Source: Aminobacter sp. AP02 (lineage in GTDB: Bacteria > Pseudomonadota > Alphaproteobacteria > Rhizobiales > Rhizobiaceae). From it: a stretch of DNA of 64,000 nucleotides. The stretch is taken from contig NZ_QGGX01000015.1 in NCBI RefSeq assembly GCF_003148805.1, positions 84,510 through 148,509 on the forward strand. Direction: 5' to 3'. The notes beneath the pieces are model-generated. The model was given only the letters and a program-made list of their open reading frames with translations. It was not told the origin of the DNA and searched no databases. Shown in pieces: positions 44,806 through 54,142 of this stretch; position 1 is the first letter of the stretch; each line of letters starts with the position of its first letter. Position numbers and translations under genes: made by a program.

Positions 44806-45327
44806 TCAGACCGTTGCGACGTGGTCTTCGCGCCTTGTGAAGAACAAAAAACGGTCGAGGCCACGGGAATTGACATAGGAGCGAACGTCGCGGTGCAGGC
44901 GTCGGGCAACGCTGGCCGAGGCCACGTTGTCGGGCGCGACGATCGAGCCGATCTCCATTTCGTCCCTTGCCGCAAATCCGTATGACATCGCGGCGCGCGC
45001 GGCTTCGAGCGCGATACCACGACCGCGCCATGCCGGTGCGACATGGTAGCCGATTTCGAGAACACGAGATCCCGCCACATCCTGCCAGGTCGGGCCGCAG
45101 TCGCCGATCAGCGTGCCGCTTGCTTTGTCGATGATCGCCCACAGTCCGAATCCGTCCCGCTGATAGCGGTCACGATTCCTCTCGATCCATTCGACGGCAG
45201 CGGAATCGCTCGTCATCTCAGGATAGAAGCGGCGCGCGTAATCGTCAGCGAAGATCGCCAAGATCTCCGCTGAGTCTGCCAGTTGCATCTCCCTCAAGGT
45301 CAGGCGAGCCGTCTCGGGAGGAAGCAT
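44806..45327 (-). CDS. GNAT family N-acetyltransferase
   Basis: I start at ATG 45327 (173 aa), since the frame upstream would enter trmFO. The N-terminus TARLTLREMQLADSAEILAI and the acetyl-CoA loop in VAPAWRGRGIALEAARAAMS are typical of the RimJ/RimL branch, which acetylates protein N-termini or small molecules. The substrate is unknown. It is convergent with the previous gene and 13 bases downstream of trmFO. Confidence 0.9.
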   Translation of the reverse strand: MLPPETARLTLREMQLADSAEILAIFADDYARRFYPEMTSDSAAVEWIERNRDRYQRDGFGLWAIIDKASGTLIGDCGPTWQDVAGSRVLEIGYHVAPAWRGRGIALEAARAAMSYGFAARDEMEIGSIVAPDNVASASVARRLHRDVRSYVNSRGLDRFLFFTRREDHVATV

Positions 45328-45340
45328 CGTTTGCCTCGTT

Positions 45341-46750
45341 TTATTCCGCCGCTTGCGCAGCTTCGGCAATGCCAAGCCAGGCGCGGCAGTCGACCAGCGC
45401 GCGCGCCGTCATCGCCTTTTTCTTGGCGATCGTCTTTTCCTTGCCGCGCAGGCGTTTGCCCTCGACCTTCGGCGCTTCCATGACGGGAAACAGGCCGAAA
45501 TTGACGTTCATCGGCTGGAACGAGCGTTTGCCCGGCTCATCGTCGGAAACGATGTGGCCGCCGGTGATGTGGTTGAGCAGCGCGCCAAAGGCGGTGGTCA
45601 CCGGTGGTTGGCTCAAAGGCTGGCCGAGGCGCTCGGCAGCGGCGAAACGTCCGGCAAGCAGCCCCATGGCGGCACTTTCTACATAACCCTCGCAGCCGGT
45701 GATCTGGCCGGCGAAGCGCAGGCCAGGCCGCGACTTGAGCTGCAATGTCGGATCAAGCAGCGTCGGCGAGTTGAGATAGGTATTGCGGTGCAGTCCGCCG
45801 AGGCGGGCAAATTCGGCGTTCTCAAGCCCCGGAATCATGCGCAGCACATTGACCTGCTCGCCATGCTTGAGCTTGGTCTGGAAACCCACCATGTTGTAGA
45901 GCGTGCCGAGCGCATTGTCTTGGCGCAATTGGACGACCGCATAGGCCTTCACCGTCGGGTTGTGGGCATTGGTCAGGCCTATCGGCTTCATGGGTCCGTG
46001 ACGCAAGGTCTCGCGGCCACGCTCGGCCATCACCTCGATTGGCAGGCAGCCGTCGAAGTAAGGTGTGCCTTCCCATTGCTTGAACTCGGTCTTTTGTCCG
46101 TCGAGCAGTGCCTGGACGAAGGCATCGTACTGGTCCTTGTCCATCGGGCAGTTGATGTAGTCCTTGCCCGTGCCGCCGGGGCCGACCTTGTCGTAGCGCG
46201 ACTGGAACCAGCAGACATTCATGTCGATGCTGTCGAAATGGATGATCGGGGCAATGGCATCGAAGAAGGCGAGGGCGTCAGCCCCGGTGCTGGCTGCTAT
46301 TGCTTCGGCCAGCGAAGGTGCCGTCAGTGGGCCGGTGGCGATGATCGCCTGGTCCCACTCGGCAGGTGGCAGGCCGGTGATCTCTTCGCGCACGATGGTG
46401 ATCAGCGGATGGGCCTCAAGCCGTTCGGTGACGGCGTTGGAAAAGCCATCGCGGTCGACCGCGAGCGCGCCCCCCGCGGGTACCTGGTTGGCGTCGCCCG
46501 CGCTCATGATCAGCGAGCCGGCAAGCCGCATCTCTGCGTGCAGCAGGCCGACAGCGTTGGTTTCGGCGTCATCGGAGCGGAAGGAGTTGGAGCATACCAG
46601 CTCGGCGAGCCCATCGGTCTTGTGCGCGTCGGTGCCGCGCACACCGCGCATTTCATGCAGGATCACCGGTACCCCGGCCGAGGCTACTTGCCATGCTGCC
46701 TCTGATCCGGCGAGGCCACCGCCGACGATGTGAATAGGTTTTGTGTTCAT
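45341..46750 (-). CDS. trmFO: Methylenetetrahydrofolate-tRNA-(uracil-5-)-methyltransferase TrmFO
   Basis: ATG 46750 starts a 469-aa flavoprotein; the longer frame from 46867 is rejected. The N-terminus [16 protein letters not shown] binds FAD. Further marks are [20 protein letters not shown] and [19 protein letters not shown]. It makes m5U54 in the T loop of tRNA using methylene-THF, as in Gram-positives and alphaproteobacteria that lack TrmA. Confidence 0.96.
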   Translation of the reverse strand: MNTKPIHIVGGGLAGSEAAWQVASAGVPVILHEMRGVRGTDAHKTDGLAELVCSNSFRSDDAETNAVGLLHAEMRLAGSLIMSAGDANQVPAGGALAVDRDGFSNAVTERLEAHPLITIVREEITGLPPAEWDQAIIATGPLTAPSLAEAIAASTGADALAFFDAIAPIIHFDSIDMNVCWFQSRYDKVGPGGTGKDYINCPMDKDQYDAFVQALLDGQKTEFKQWEGTPYFDGCLPIEVMAERGRETLRHGPMKPIGLTNAHNPTVKAYAVVQLRQDNALGTLYNMVGFQTKLKHGEQVNVLRMIPGLENAEFARLGGLHRNTYLNSPTLLDPTLQLKSRPGLRFAGQITGCEGYVESAAMGLLAGRFAAAERLGQPLSQPPVTTAFGALLNHITGGHIVSDDEPGKRSFQPMNVNFGLFPVMEAPKVEGKRLRGKEKTIAKKKAMTARALVDCRAWLGIAEAAQAAE

Positions 46751-46855
46751 CGCGTCGGAATAATCCCTTGGCTGCGGGAATGCAACGATCGGGCCTGATA
46801 GACGGTACGACTTTGGGGGTTGCGATTGGCGCGTCGCAACTTCTAAGATGCGTGA

Positions 46856-47461
46856 ATGGCGAGACATGCATTCTGTCGATTGGTCATTGCAGGCGTAGTC
46901 ACGGTTTCAGGTTTTATTGGTCTCGCGCAAGCCGCACCGAATGTGGCGGTGACCAACCGCATCGACATCTGTCACGGTTATAGCTGCGCGTTCCGCTCGC
47001 GCCTTGACCTTGGGCCGAATGATGCCAAGCGATTTGCATCGATCCTTGCTTCCGGCAAAGCTTCACCGCAGGCCGAACGGGCGGCAATTGCCAAGGCGGT
47101 CAGCTATTTCGAGACACGCTCGCAGCAAGTTACCGGCGTACGCGATCAGCCAAAGTCGGAGTTCGGCGCCTCAAAGGTCCGGGGGCAGATGGATTGCGTC
47201 GATGAATCGACCAACACTAATTCCCTGCTTCGCTATCTCGAGGCGCGCGGCCTGCTCAAATACCATAAGGTCGAGGCGAAAACGTCGCGCGGGTTCCTGC
47301 TCGATGGACGCTACCCGCACTGGACAGCGGTGATCCGCGCGCCCGACGGCGTCAAATGGGTGGTCGATTCCTGGTACGCGCCGATGGGCGGTGCGCCCGA
47401 CATCATCCCTCTCAGCGACTGGAAGGTGCGCGGCGTGCTGGAAAGCGGTGCGCTGGACTAG
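46856..47461 (+). CDS. Exported hypothetical protein with a possible Cys-His-Asp site
   Basis: The 201-aa protein has a signal peptide ([19 protein letters not shown] ending AQA). The mature part contains [20 protein letters not shown], then [10 protein letters not shown] and [10 protein letters not shown]. The order Cys, His, Asp with a helix after Cys is that of transglutaminase or other papain-like folds, so a cysteine peptidase or transglutaminase-like enzyme is plausible. Two more Cys in DICHGYSC could form a disulfide. It is divergent from trmFO, so it may have its own promoter in the 105-base gap. Confidence 0.72.
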   Translation: MARHAFCRLVIAGVVTVSGFIGLAQAAPNVAVTNRIDICHGYSCAFRSRLDLGPNDAKRFASILASGKASPQAERAAIAKAVSYFETRSQQVTGVRDQPKSEFGASKVRGQMDCVDESTNTNSLLRYLEARGLLKYHKVEAKTSRGFLLDGRYPHWTAVIRAPDGVKWVVDSWYAPMGGAPDIIPLSDWKVRGVLESGALD

Positions 47462-47504
47462 GCGGCACTTTATCTCGCGGGAAGCAGATGGCTTGAGAGG
47501 CTCC

Positions 47505-47618
47505 AAAACGACAACACCCGCCGGGGGAGGACCGGCGGGTGTCGTTTTGGTGGTCAGCTTCAGGGAGGAGGAGGAAGCTGACCTATTCGCCATTGCCGGG
47601 GAGGAGGTCGGCGCTGGC
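47505..47618 (-). ncRNA. Small RNA module A: three hairpins with anti-SD loops, ends in a terminator
   Basis: On the minus strand the order is hairpin 47589-47618, hairpin 47552-47583 and hairpin 47505-47548. Their loops read ACCTCCTCCC, CTCCTCCTCCCT and TCCTCCCCC, so each displays the anti-Shine-Dalgarno core CCTCC. The last hairpin has long perfect arms (ACGACA/TGTCGT ends) followed by TTTT and acts as the terminator. Length, three hairpins and loop motif fit the alphaproteobacterial alpha-r14 / cuckoo-type RNA class. It is the second of two tandem copies, downstream of two DUF1127 genes. Confidence 0.7.
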
Positions 47619-47664
47619 GGAATTCTTTTCGCCAATCAAAGAGGGCGAAGCTCTCAGGGTAACG

Positions 47665-47772
47665 ACACCCGCCAGGGGAGGAGGTCTGGCGGGTGTGTTA
47701 AGGTGGTCAGCTTATCGGGAGGAAAAAGCTGACCTGATCCGTCATTGTCGGGGAGGAGGTCGACGCTGACGG
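47665..47772 (-). ncRNA. Small RNA module B: tandem copy with anti-SD loops
   Basis: It repeats module A in order and shape: hairpins 47739-47772, 47705-47734 and 47665-47696, with loops ACCTCCTCCC, TTTTCCTCCCGAT and CCTCCTCCCC. Its last hairpin has no T run, so transcription probably runs on into module A and the two are separated by processing. It lies ten bases downstream of a DUF1127 gene. Confidence 0.68.
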
Positions 47773-47782
47773 AATGCCTGAA

Positions 47783-47923
47783 TTAGATTGCGCGGCGGGC
47801 GATCGACTGGATCTCGCCACGATTGATGCCGAGATCGGCAAGCTGGCGGTTCGACAGACGGCCAAGCTCGTTCACCGTCTCGCGATAAGCACGCCAGTTG
47901 CGGTAAGTGCGGAGCAAGTTCAT
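47783..47923 (-). CDS. DUF1127 small arginine-rich protein (distal copy)
   Basis: The 46-residue protein starts MNLLRTYRNWRAYRETVNEL and goes on GRLSNRQLADLGINRGEI, the DUF1127 signature. Ten of 46 residues are Arg. It is a close paralogue of the gene just upstream (47959). DUF1127 proteins have been linked to RNA binding and stress adaptation; in Rhodobacter one (CcaF1) is encoded directly before CcsR small RNAs with anti-SD loops. The same order is seen here. Confidence 0.9.
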   Translation of the reverse strand: MNLLRTYRNWRAYRETVNELGRLSNRQLADLGINRGEIQSIARRAI

Positions 47924-47958
47924 TTTAGTTCTCTTTTCGGTTCGGACAGCTGGTCTAG

Positions 47959-48099
47959 TTAGACGGCTTTACGTGCGACGAAGTGGATGTCGCTACGGGT
48001 AATGCCGAGGTCGGTCAGTTCACGGTTCGACAGGCGGCTCAACTCGGAGACAGTCTCGCGGTAGCGGCGCCAGTTGCGGTAATTGCGGATCAGGTTCAT
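47959..48099 (-). CDS. DUF1127 small arginine-rich protein (proximal copy)
   Basis: The 46-residue protein (MNLIRNYRNWRRYRETVSEL, then SRLSNRELTDLGITRSDI) starts at ATG 48099; the open frame further upstream is leader. It is the first gene of a minus-strand unit that continues with its paralogue and two small RNA modules. The upstream sequence has a candidate RpoH-type promoter. Confidence 0.92.
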   Translation of the reverse strand: MNLIRNYRNWRRYRETVSELSRLSNRELTDLGITRSDIHFVARKAV

Positions 48100-48144
48100 C
48101 TTCGTATCCCGTTCGTCTTCTTTTCGCTTCTGTGTACGGGGCGT

Positions 48145-48173
48145 AGATAGGATGACCCTGCCTAAAATTGAAG
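48145..48173 (-). promoter_or_regulatory. Candidate heat-shock sigma factor (RpoH-type) promoter
   Basis: On the minus strand CTTCAA (48173-48168) and CCTATCT (48151-48145) are 16 bases apart, close to alphaproteobacterial RpoH promoters (CTTGAA or TTG at -35 and a CYTATNT-like -10). It is about 45 bases upstream of the proximal DUF1127 start. One base differs from the consensus -35, so this is a candidate only. Confidence 0.45.
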
Positions 48174-48191
48174 CGCTATGCTCGCATGGCA

Positions 48192-48254
48192 GCAATGCGT
48201 TTTGTGCATTGCAGCATTAATGGGCATTAAGCCTTCGGTCATAATTGTGACCGA
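48192..48254. promoter_or_regulatory. Two inverted repeats between divergent DUF1127 and DUF2157 genes
   Basis: GCAATGC, 7 bases, GCATTGC lies at 48192-48212. TCGGTCA, 6 bases, TGACCGA lies at 48235-48254. Both are perfect and of operator size. No regulator gene is adjacent. Confidence 0.5.
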
Positions 48255-48322
48255 ATCTGAAATTCGCCATAATGACAACGGCTTGGCCCGAACATTGGCG
48301 GCTGTGGCAGGGGGATGCGACT

Positions 48323-49426
48323 ATGGCGAGCTATGCCACCAAGGTGAAGAACGACATTGCGCGTTGGGTCGCTAGCGGGCTCGTGGACCGCGCGACGGGT
48401 GACGCGCTTGTCCGTGATGTCGAGGCGAATGAACGCAACGGTCTCAACTTCGGTTCGATCCTGGCGATCATGGCCGCCCTTCTGTTTGCCGCCGCCATTC
48501 TCATTCTCGTCGCGGCCAACTGGGAAGCGATCCCGCGCGTGGCGCGTGTAGGTGCTTTGTTTGCGGTCATCTTTGCAGGTTATGTCGGCGGCGCCGTGCT
48601 CAAGGAGCGTGGCCATGGCGGTTTCGCCGAAGCGCTGTGGCTGATCGCGGCCGCGGCCTTTGGCGGTTCGATCGCGCTGGTCGGCCAGATGTATCATTTC
48701 TCCGGCGACGAGGCCGCCGCTGTCGTCACCTGGTGCGTTGGTACTGCGATAGCGGCCGCCGCGCTGCGCTCCAACGCATTGACGGTGGCTGCTGTCGGCA
48801 TCGCCGATGCCTGGCTGGTGCTCAAGGGCTTCGAGATCTTCCGTCGCTCCGAGTTTCCGCATCTCTTCGTAGCGGTCATGGCGGTGTTCTGGGCGCTGTC
48901 GTTCTGGACACAAAGCCGCGCGGCCCGGCACCTCATTGTGCTCTCGCTCATCTTCTATGCGGTGCTGCTCGGCATTCACTACGACACGCTAGAGGTCGGG
49001 TTGGTGCTTGCGCTGGTTTCGGCCGCTCTGCTTGCGGTTGCTGCGCTGGCGCCCATCCCGTCCGAGCGCCTCGTCCAGCTTGGTGGACGGCTGCCGCTAC
49101 ATGCGCTGGTCGGCTTCCTGACCGGCTTGGGCATGATTCAGATCGACCGGCTCGATGAACAGGGCTTCGTCATGGCCGCAGCGGTGGCTCTGGCCGTCAT
49201 TGCTGCGGTAGTTATCTTCCTTGGGCGCGAGAGCCGAGCCTTGCGCTGGATAGCCTATCTCGGCTTTGCCTTCGAACTGGCGGTTGTTTACCTCGTCACC
49301 GTCGGTTCCATGCTTGGCACCGCCGGCTTCTTCTTCGCTGCCGCAATAATTCTCGCCGGCCTCGCCTATGCGATCATCCGCATCGAACGGCGGATGAAAC
49401 CGCAATCGCCCCAAGGAGCAGCATGA
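48323..49426 (+). CDS. DUF2157 multi-pass membrane protein
   Basis: ATG 48323 gives 367 aa. The N-terminal cytoplasmic stretch (NDIARWVASGLVDRATGDAL) and the first helix pair (LFAAAILILVAANWEAIPRV) define DUF2157. About ten membrane helices follow. Function is unknown. Its stop overlaps the start of the next gene, and the DUF2157 / GDYXXLXY pairing recurs in bacteria, which suggests a joint role. Confidence 0.9.
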   Translation: MASYATKVKNDIARWVASGLVDRATGDALVRDVEANERNGLNFGSILAIMAALLFAAAILILVAANWEAIPRVARVGALFAVIFAGYVGGAVLKERGHGGFAEALWLIAAAAFGGSIALVGQMYHFSGDEAAAVVTWCVGTAIAAAALRSNALTVAAVGIADAWLVLKGFEIFRRSEFPHLFVAVMAVFWALSFWTQSRAARHLIVLSLIFYAVLLGIHYDTLEVGLVLALVSAALLAVAALAPIPSERLVQLGGRLPLHALVGFLTGLGMIQIDRLDEQGFVMAAAVALAVIAAVVIFLGRESRALRWIAYLGFAFELAVVYLVTVGSMLGTAGFFFAAAIILAGLAYAIIRIERRMKPQSPQGAA

Positions 49427-50031
49427 TGCCTCGCTACAAGCTCGTCATTGCTGCTGTGGTGCTCGCGCTCGCACAGATCGGGCTCCTCTCCTGGATGATC
49501 GCCGGAAGGGCGGCAATCCTGCGCGACGGCAAGGAGGTGCTGCTCAAGGTCGAGCCCATCGACCCACGCGACCTGCTGCGCGGCGACTATGTCAGGCTGG
49601 GCTATGATGTTTCGCGCATCCCCGTCGAGATGATCGCCAATTTGCCGAAGGGCGAACTGACGACTGCGGAAGGGTCGATCGTTGTGCGCCTGAAAAAGGG
49701 CACCGATGGCTACTGGCGCGAAACGTCCGCCTGGCTTGGGGCCGCAGCCGCGCCCGCAGCAGCGGATGAGGTTGATCTGCTCGGGCATATCTCCAATGGC
49801 TGGAACCTGGCGCCGGGTTCGACCATCGGCGTCGACTACGGCATCGAGCGCTTCTATGTGCCGGAAGGCGAGGGGCTGGCGATCGAGGAGGAGATGCGCA
49901 AGCGCAACTCCGGCGCGGAGCCCGAGTTGCGCGGCTTTGGCATCAAGGTTGCCGTCGGTAGCGATGGCACCGGCCAGATCAAGGCTTTGATGGACGGCGA
50001 CACCATGCTGTTCGAGGAGCCGCTTTACTGA
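49423..50031 (+). CDS. GDYXXLXY-domain protein
   Basis: The 202-aa protein (two consecutive ATGs; first chosen) has an N-terminal membrane anchor (LVIAAVVLALAQIGLLSWMI) and the naming motif LLRGDYVRLGYD at about residue 46. The rest is predicted extracytoplasmic beta structure with FYVPEGEGLAIEEEMRK. Translational overlap ties it to the DUF2157 membrane protein. Role unknown. Confidence 0.9.
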   Translation: MMPRYKLVIAAVVLALAQIGLLSWMIAGRAAILRDGKEVLLKVEPIDPRDLLRGDYVRLGYDVSRIPVEMIANLPKGELTTAEGSIVVRLKKGTDGYWRETSAWLGAAAAPAAADEVDLLGHISNGWNLAPGSTIGVDYGIERFYVPEGEGLAIEEEMRKRNSGAEPELRGFGIKVAVGSDGTGQIKALMDGDTMLFEEPLY

Positions 50032-50061
50032 AGCGGCCCACCGGAGCGACATCCGCACCTC

Positions 50062-51267
50062 TTAAGTCAGGCTTGCCCTTACCGCCGCTTCGATCGCTGC
50101 GGGGCCGAACCTCCGGGCAGCCGTCTCGCGGGCATGGAGCCGGCGTGCTTCAAGCAGTGCCGGGTCCGTACTGAGGGCTGCGGCGCGTGCAGCGAGCTCT
50201 TCGTCGGATTCGGCAAAGTCGATGTCGCTGCCGTCGTCCAGTTCAAGACCCTCGGCGGCCAGTCGCGTTGCAACCACTGGCAGGCCCCACGCCATCGCTT
50301 CGAGAATTTTCAGGCGCGTACCCCCGCCTGTCGTCAGGGGCACGATGGTCAGGTGCGCGATGCGGTAGAGTTCCGACAGATCATCGGGGTTGGCGATCAA
50401 CTTCACACCGGGCAACGCGGCGAGATCATTGAGGGCGCGGTTGGGGTTGCGCCCGGCAATAATCAGCTTCGCACCACTTAAGGTCGCTCGGACTCTGGGC
50501 AGGATCTGCGTCGCCAGCCGCCGTGCCGCCTCGATGTTCGGGGCATAGTTGAGATGTCCGATGAACAGCAGGGTCGGGTGGCCGTTGATCATCGCAGGCT
50601 GTTCGACAAGCTTATCCGGGATGAGCTCGAAGCGGGGTATTCCGTTCGGAATCACATCCGGCATGGTGCTGCCATCCGACAGGCTGCGCAGCCTGTCTCG
50701 GTCCTGTTGCGAACAGACCCAGACCTTGTCGACCATCCGGAGCGATTTCAGTTCCATGTCGCGGATGCGCCTGACATGCCGCTTTTTCTTGGAGAACAAT
50801 CCAGCCAGCCAGCCGGTATTCGGCATCATCTGACGCGCCAGGTCGGATTCGATGTTGTGCATGTCGAGCACCAGCGTTTTCGCTATCGGGCGCAGGTGCT
50901 CGATCAGGGCAAACAGCGGAATGCCTTCCACGACGATGGTGTCGGGCTTGAAGTCGCGCGCTGCGGCGAGCAGGCGGCCGAGCGCCACTTGGGGAATGCG
51001 CGTGTCGATCGGGGTCTGTCGCCTGGCGAGGCGTGGGGACGTCGCCGCCTCGGCGGCGCTGGCCAGGGTCAACGTCGTTATTTGGCTGTCGCTGAGATTC
51101 GCAGGCAAAGGCGGTTCGTGGACTGAACCGACCAGCACATCGCCTAACCCTGCGAGCGCCCGGGCATTTTGCCAGTTGCGCAAGTCGCCGCCTGAAACCG
51201 GTGGCCATGCGGCGTCTGAGGCGACAAGCAAGGTGCGCCGCGAAGCAGCGCGGCTGTCGGCATCCAT
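50062..51267 (-). CDS. Glycosyltransferase family 4-like protein
   Basis: I place the start at ATG 51267 (401 aa); the frame is open to 51336. The C-terminal GT-B half has the GT4 marks: FIGHLNYAPNIEAARRLATQ, KLIIAGRNPNRA and the nucleotide-sugar Glu region TTGGGTRLKILEAMAWGLPV. The N-terminal half begins LLVASDAAWPPVSGGDLRNW, the acceptor-side loop. It should transfer a sugar in polysaccharide synthesis. Donor and acceptor are unknown, and no other sugar gene is adjacent. Confidence 0.88.
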   Translation of the reverse strand: MDADSRAASRRTLLVASDAAWPPVSGGDLRNWQNARALAGLGDVLVGSVHEPPLPANLSDSQITTLTLASAAEAATSPRLARRQTPIDTRIPQVALGRLLAAARDFKPDTIVVEGIPLFALIEHLRPIAKTLVLDMHNIESDLARQMMPNTGWLAGLFSKKKRHVRRIRDMELKSLRMVDKVWVCSQQDRDRLRSLSDGSTMPDVIPNGIPRFELIPDKLVEQPAMINGHPTLLFIGHLNYAPNIEAARRLATQILPRVRATLSGAKLIIAGRNPNRALNDLAALPGVKLIANPDDLSELYRIAHLTIVPLTTGGGTRLKILEAMAWGLPVVATRLAAEGLELDDGSDIDFAESDEELAARAAALSTDPALLEARRLHARETAARRFGPAAIEAAVRASLT

Positions 51268-51357
51268 CGCCGTGGCTGTTGCTGTGATGTTTGCTCTTTC
51301 GTGCACGGCTGGATCACTCTCGATACGAGGTTTCAAGGTCCGCCGGGCTAAGCGTTC

Positions 51358-51442
51358 TGGTGCGGATGATAGGAGTCGAACCTACACGCCTCTCGGCACT
51401 GGAACCTAAATCCAGGGCGTCTACCAGTTCCGCCACATCCGC
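51358..51442 (-). tRNA. tRNA-Leu (anticodon TAG)
   Basis: The minus strand gives an 85-base tRNA with acceptor GCGGATG/CATCCGC, anticodon arm CTGGA-TTTAGGT-TCCAG, a long variable arm as in class II tRNAs, T arm GTAGGTTCGACTCCTAT and encoded CCA. The anticodon TAG reads CUN leucine codons. Confidence 0.96.
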
Positions 51443-51780
51443 ATCGCTCGCCAATCCCACGCTGCCATCATTCTGTCAATCTCACAGCTGAAATGACCTC
51501 GACCGGGAGAAACGGCGAAGATAGTTGAAAATTGGGCCCGCCTGTGACAAAAGGCCTGTCGAATAAGATGGGTCGCAAGTATCCGTCTCTGCAGGATGCG
51601 ATAAGAAGTCGAAAAAACAACAGCTTATCGAAATCTTCGGAAGGCGGCGGACTAAACGGACCGCAAAAGGCGGACCGGATACCGATTTGCGAACTTGAAG
51701 CCACCCCCGGCAAACGAATTCCGGCAGGCTCGACGGTAGGAAGCCGTTAACGCCGCGCCATACGTGAAAACAAAGGTTTG
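51443..51780. other. Gap between tRNA-Leu and tig
   Basis: About 340 bases without a believable gene; the short open frames on both strands lack ribosome sites and protein-like composition. Promoters for tRNA-Leu (minus) and tig (plus) must lie here. The tig ribosome site AAGG comes just before ATG 51781. Confidence 0.4.
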
Positions 51781-53253
51781 ATGATGCAGGTCACCGAAAC
51801 GCTCAACTCCGGCCTCAAGCGCGAGATCAAGGTCTCGGTTCCTGCCGGCGACATGGAAGCCCGACTCGTCAAGCGGCTTTCCGATGCCAAGGACAAGGTT
51901 CGCATCAACGGCTTCCGTCCGGGCAAGGTGCCGATGCAGCACCTGCGCAAGGTCTATGGCAAGTCGTTCATGGCCGAAGTGGTCAACGAGATCCTGACCG
52001 ATTCCAGCCGCACGATCATTTCCGAGCGTGGCGAGAAGGCCGCCATGCAGCCCGACGTGAAGATGACCGAGGACGAGAAGGAAGCCGAGAAGATCCTCGC
52101 CGGCGGCGCCGACTTCGAATTCTCGCTGAGCTACGAAGTCATTCCCGCGATCGAGATCAAGGACTTTACCGACATCAAGGTGTCGCGCCCTGTCTATGAC
52201 GTGCCGGAAAGCGAAATCGACGAGCAGGTCAACCGCGTTGCCGAATCGGCCCGTTCCTACGAGCCGAAGACCGGCAAGGCTGCCGAAGGCGACCGCGTCA
52301 CCATCGACTACGTCGGCAAAATCGACGGCGTCGCATTCGACGGCGGTACGGGCGGCGACCAGCCGCTGGTGCTCGGCTCGAAGGAGTTCATCCCCGGTTT
52401 CGAAGACCAGCTGATCGGCGCCAAGGCCGGCGACGAAAAGCTCGTCACCGTGACCTTCCCGGAGAACTACCAGGCCGCTCATCTGGCCGGCAAGGAAGCG
52501 ACCTTCGACGTCACCGTCAAGGAAGTCGCAGCCCCCGGCAAGCTCGAGGTCAACGACGAGACCGCCAAGAACCTTGGCCTCGAGTCGCTCGAGAAGCTGC
52601 GCGACATCGTTCGCGGCCAGATCGAAAACCAGTTCGGCGCGATGACGCGTCAGAAGGTCAAGCGCCAGCTGCTCGACCAGCTCGACGGCACCTACAAGTT
52701 CGAGGCTCCCTCCAAGCTCGTCGAAGCCGAGTTCAACAACATCTGGAGCCAGGTCACGCGTGACCTCGAGATCGCCGGCCGCACCTTCGCCGACGAAGAG
52801 ACCACGGAAGAAGAAGCCCGCGCCGAGTACCAGCGCCTGGCCGAGCGCCGCGTGCGCCTTGGTCTGGTTCTTGCCGAGATCGGCGAAAAGGCCGGCGTCA
52901 CGGTTTCCGACGAAGAGCTGCAGCGCGGCCTGTTCGACACGGTTCGCCGCTACCCGGGCAGCCAGCAGCAGGAAGTGTTCGACTTCTATCGCAACAACCC
53001 GTCCGCGCTGGTGAACCTGCGTGCGCCGCTGTTCGAGGAGAAGGTTGTCGATCACCTGCTGTCGCAGATCACCGTCACCGACAAGAAGGTGAGCAAGGAA
53101 GAGCTGCTCGCCGACGACGAGGACGAGGGCACCGAAAAGCCGGCCAAGAAGGCTTCCGCAAAGAAGGCTGACAAGGCTGAGAAGGCCGAGGGCGAAGAGC
53201 CCAAGAAGAAGGCCGCACCGAAGAAGAAGGCCAAGGAAGCCGACGCCGAATAA
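51781..53253 (+). CDS. tig: Trigger factor
   Basis: The 490-aa chaperone binds ribosomes at the exit tunnel and folds new chains. The N-terminal ribosome-binding domain has the signature [18 protein letters not shown]; the FKBP-type prolyl isomerase domain is about residues 160-250 ([20 protein letters not shown], then [13 protein letters not shown]). A helical C-domain follows, and the tail is a Lys/Ala/Glu-rich extension (about residues 445-490) seen in many alphaproteobacteria. Confidence 0.97.
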   Translation: MMQVTETLNSGLKREIKVSVPAGDMEARLVKRLSDAKDKVRINGFRPGKVPMQHLRKVYGKSFMAEVVNEILTDSSRTIISERGEKAAMQPDVKMTEDEKEAEKILAGGADFEFSLSYEVIPAIEIKDFTDIKVSRPVYDVPESEIDEQVNRVAESARSYEPKTGKAAEGDRVTIDYVGKIDGVAFDGGTGGDQPLVLGSKEFIPGFEDQLIGAKAGDEKLVTVTFPENYQAAHLAGKEATFDVTVKEVAAPGKLEVNDETAKNLGLESLEKLRDIVRGQIENQFGAMTRQKVKRQLLDQLDGTYKFEAPSKLVEAEFNNIWSQVTRDLEIAGRTFADEETTEEEARAEYQRLAERRVRLGLVLAEIGEKAGVTVSDEELQRGLFDTVRRYPGSQQQEVFDFYRNNPSALVNLRAPLFEEKVVDHLLSQITVTDKKVSKEELLADDEDEGTEKPAKKASAKKADKAEKAEGEEPKKKAAPKKKAKEADAE

Positions 53254-53276
53254 GGCTGTGCTCCTGGTATGAAACG

Positions 53277-53308
53277 AAAAGGCCGCTGGGTGATCCGGCG
53301 GCCTTTTT
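53277..53308 (+). terminator. Rho-independent terminator of tig
   Basis: AAAGGCCGC and GCGGCCTTT pair around about eleven bases with further T residues, 24 bases after the stop codon. Confidence 0.93.
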
Positions 53309-53345
53309 GATTCTGGATTGGCGTGGTCGCGGCTTTTCGCCTGCG

Positions 53346-54098
53346 CTAGATCAGCAGCAGGCCTTTCATGCTGGCAATGCCCTTCTTGCCGATGATGATG
53401 TGGTCGTGCACCGAAATGCCGAGCGGCTTGGCCGTATCCATGATCGTCTTGGTCATGTCGATGTCGGCACGCGACGGCGTCGGGTCGCCTGATGGGTGGT
53501 TGTGCACCAGGATGAGTGCCGTCGCAGACAGTTCCAGCGCCCGCTTGATGACTTCGCGGGGATAGACCGGCGTGTGGTCGACCGTGCCGCTTTGCTGGAC
53601 TTCGTCGGCGATCAGCACGTTCTTCTTGTCGAGAAACAGGATGCGGAAATGTTCGCGCGCCTCAAACGCCATGGCGGCGCGGCAATAGTCGAGCAGTTGG
53701 GGCCAGGACGACAGCACCTCGCGGCCGCTGATTTCTCCGCGCGCCATGCGCCTGGCTGACGCCGCAATGATCTTGAGATCGAGAGCCACTGAGGGCCCGA
53801 TACCCTTGACTTCCTGGAGCAGATTGGTGGGTGCGCCGAGCACTTCCGCCAGCGTTCCGAAACGGGCGAGAAGAGCCTTGGCGACCGGCTTGGTGTCGGA
53901 GCGCGGGATCAGCCTGAACAGCAGGAGCTCGAGCAGTTCGTAGTCGGGGAGGGTGTCGCCGCCAGTCGCCGAAAAACGTTCGCGTTGCCGGTCACGATGA
54001 CCAAGATAATGGGGCTTTTCCGGCGCCGTGGTGCGCTTGATCGGCGGCAACGGAAGCTCGCCGAAGAAGTCACGCTCGTCGTGCTCGTCGCTCGCCAT
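53346..54098 (-). CDS. radC: RadC family JAB/MPN-domain protein
   Basis: The 250-aa protein has an N-terminal helix-hairpin-helix-like part ([20 protein letters not shown]) and a JAB domain with the metal motif [16 protein letters not shown] (HxHxxxxD pattern). The old link to DNA repair in E. coli was withdrawn, and its real function is unknown. It follows map by 44 bases on the same strand, a typical rhizobial pair. Confidence 0.93.
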   Translation of the reverse strand: MASDEHDERDFFGELPLPPIKRTTAPEKPHYLGHRDRQRERFSATGGDTLPDYELLELLLFRLIPRSDTKPVAKALLARFGTLAEVLGAPTNLLQEVKGIGPSVALDLKIIAASARRMARGEISGREVLSSWPQLLDYCRAAMAFEAREHFRILFLDKKNVLIADEVQQSGTVDHTPVYPREVIKRALELSATALILVHNHPSGDPTPSRADIDMTKTIMDTAKPLGISVHDHIIIGKKGIASMKGLLLI

Positions 54099-54142
54099 GC
54101 CGCGTCTGTCGCCCCCGCCGGAATGTCACCGGCGCAGCGATA

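Noticed and set aside
47391..47732. 113-codon plus-strand frame through the hairpin modules
   Set aside because: The repeated GGAGG-rich hairpins explain the sequence better as minus-strand RNA; the encoded peptide is repetitive and has no start signal.
47461..47780. Interpretation of the hairpin modules as simple plus-strand terminators of the 46856 gene
   Set aside because: Only the first hairpin could act that way on the plus strand. It does not explain two tandem three-hairpin modules with conserved loop motifs.
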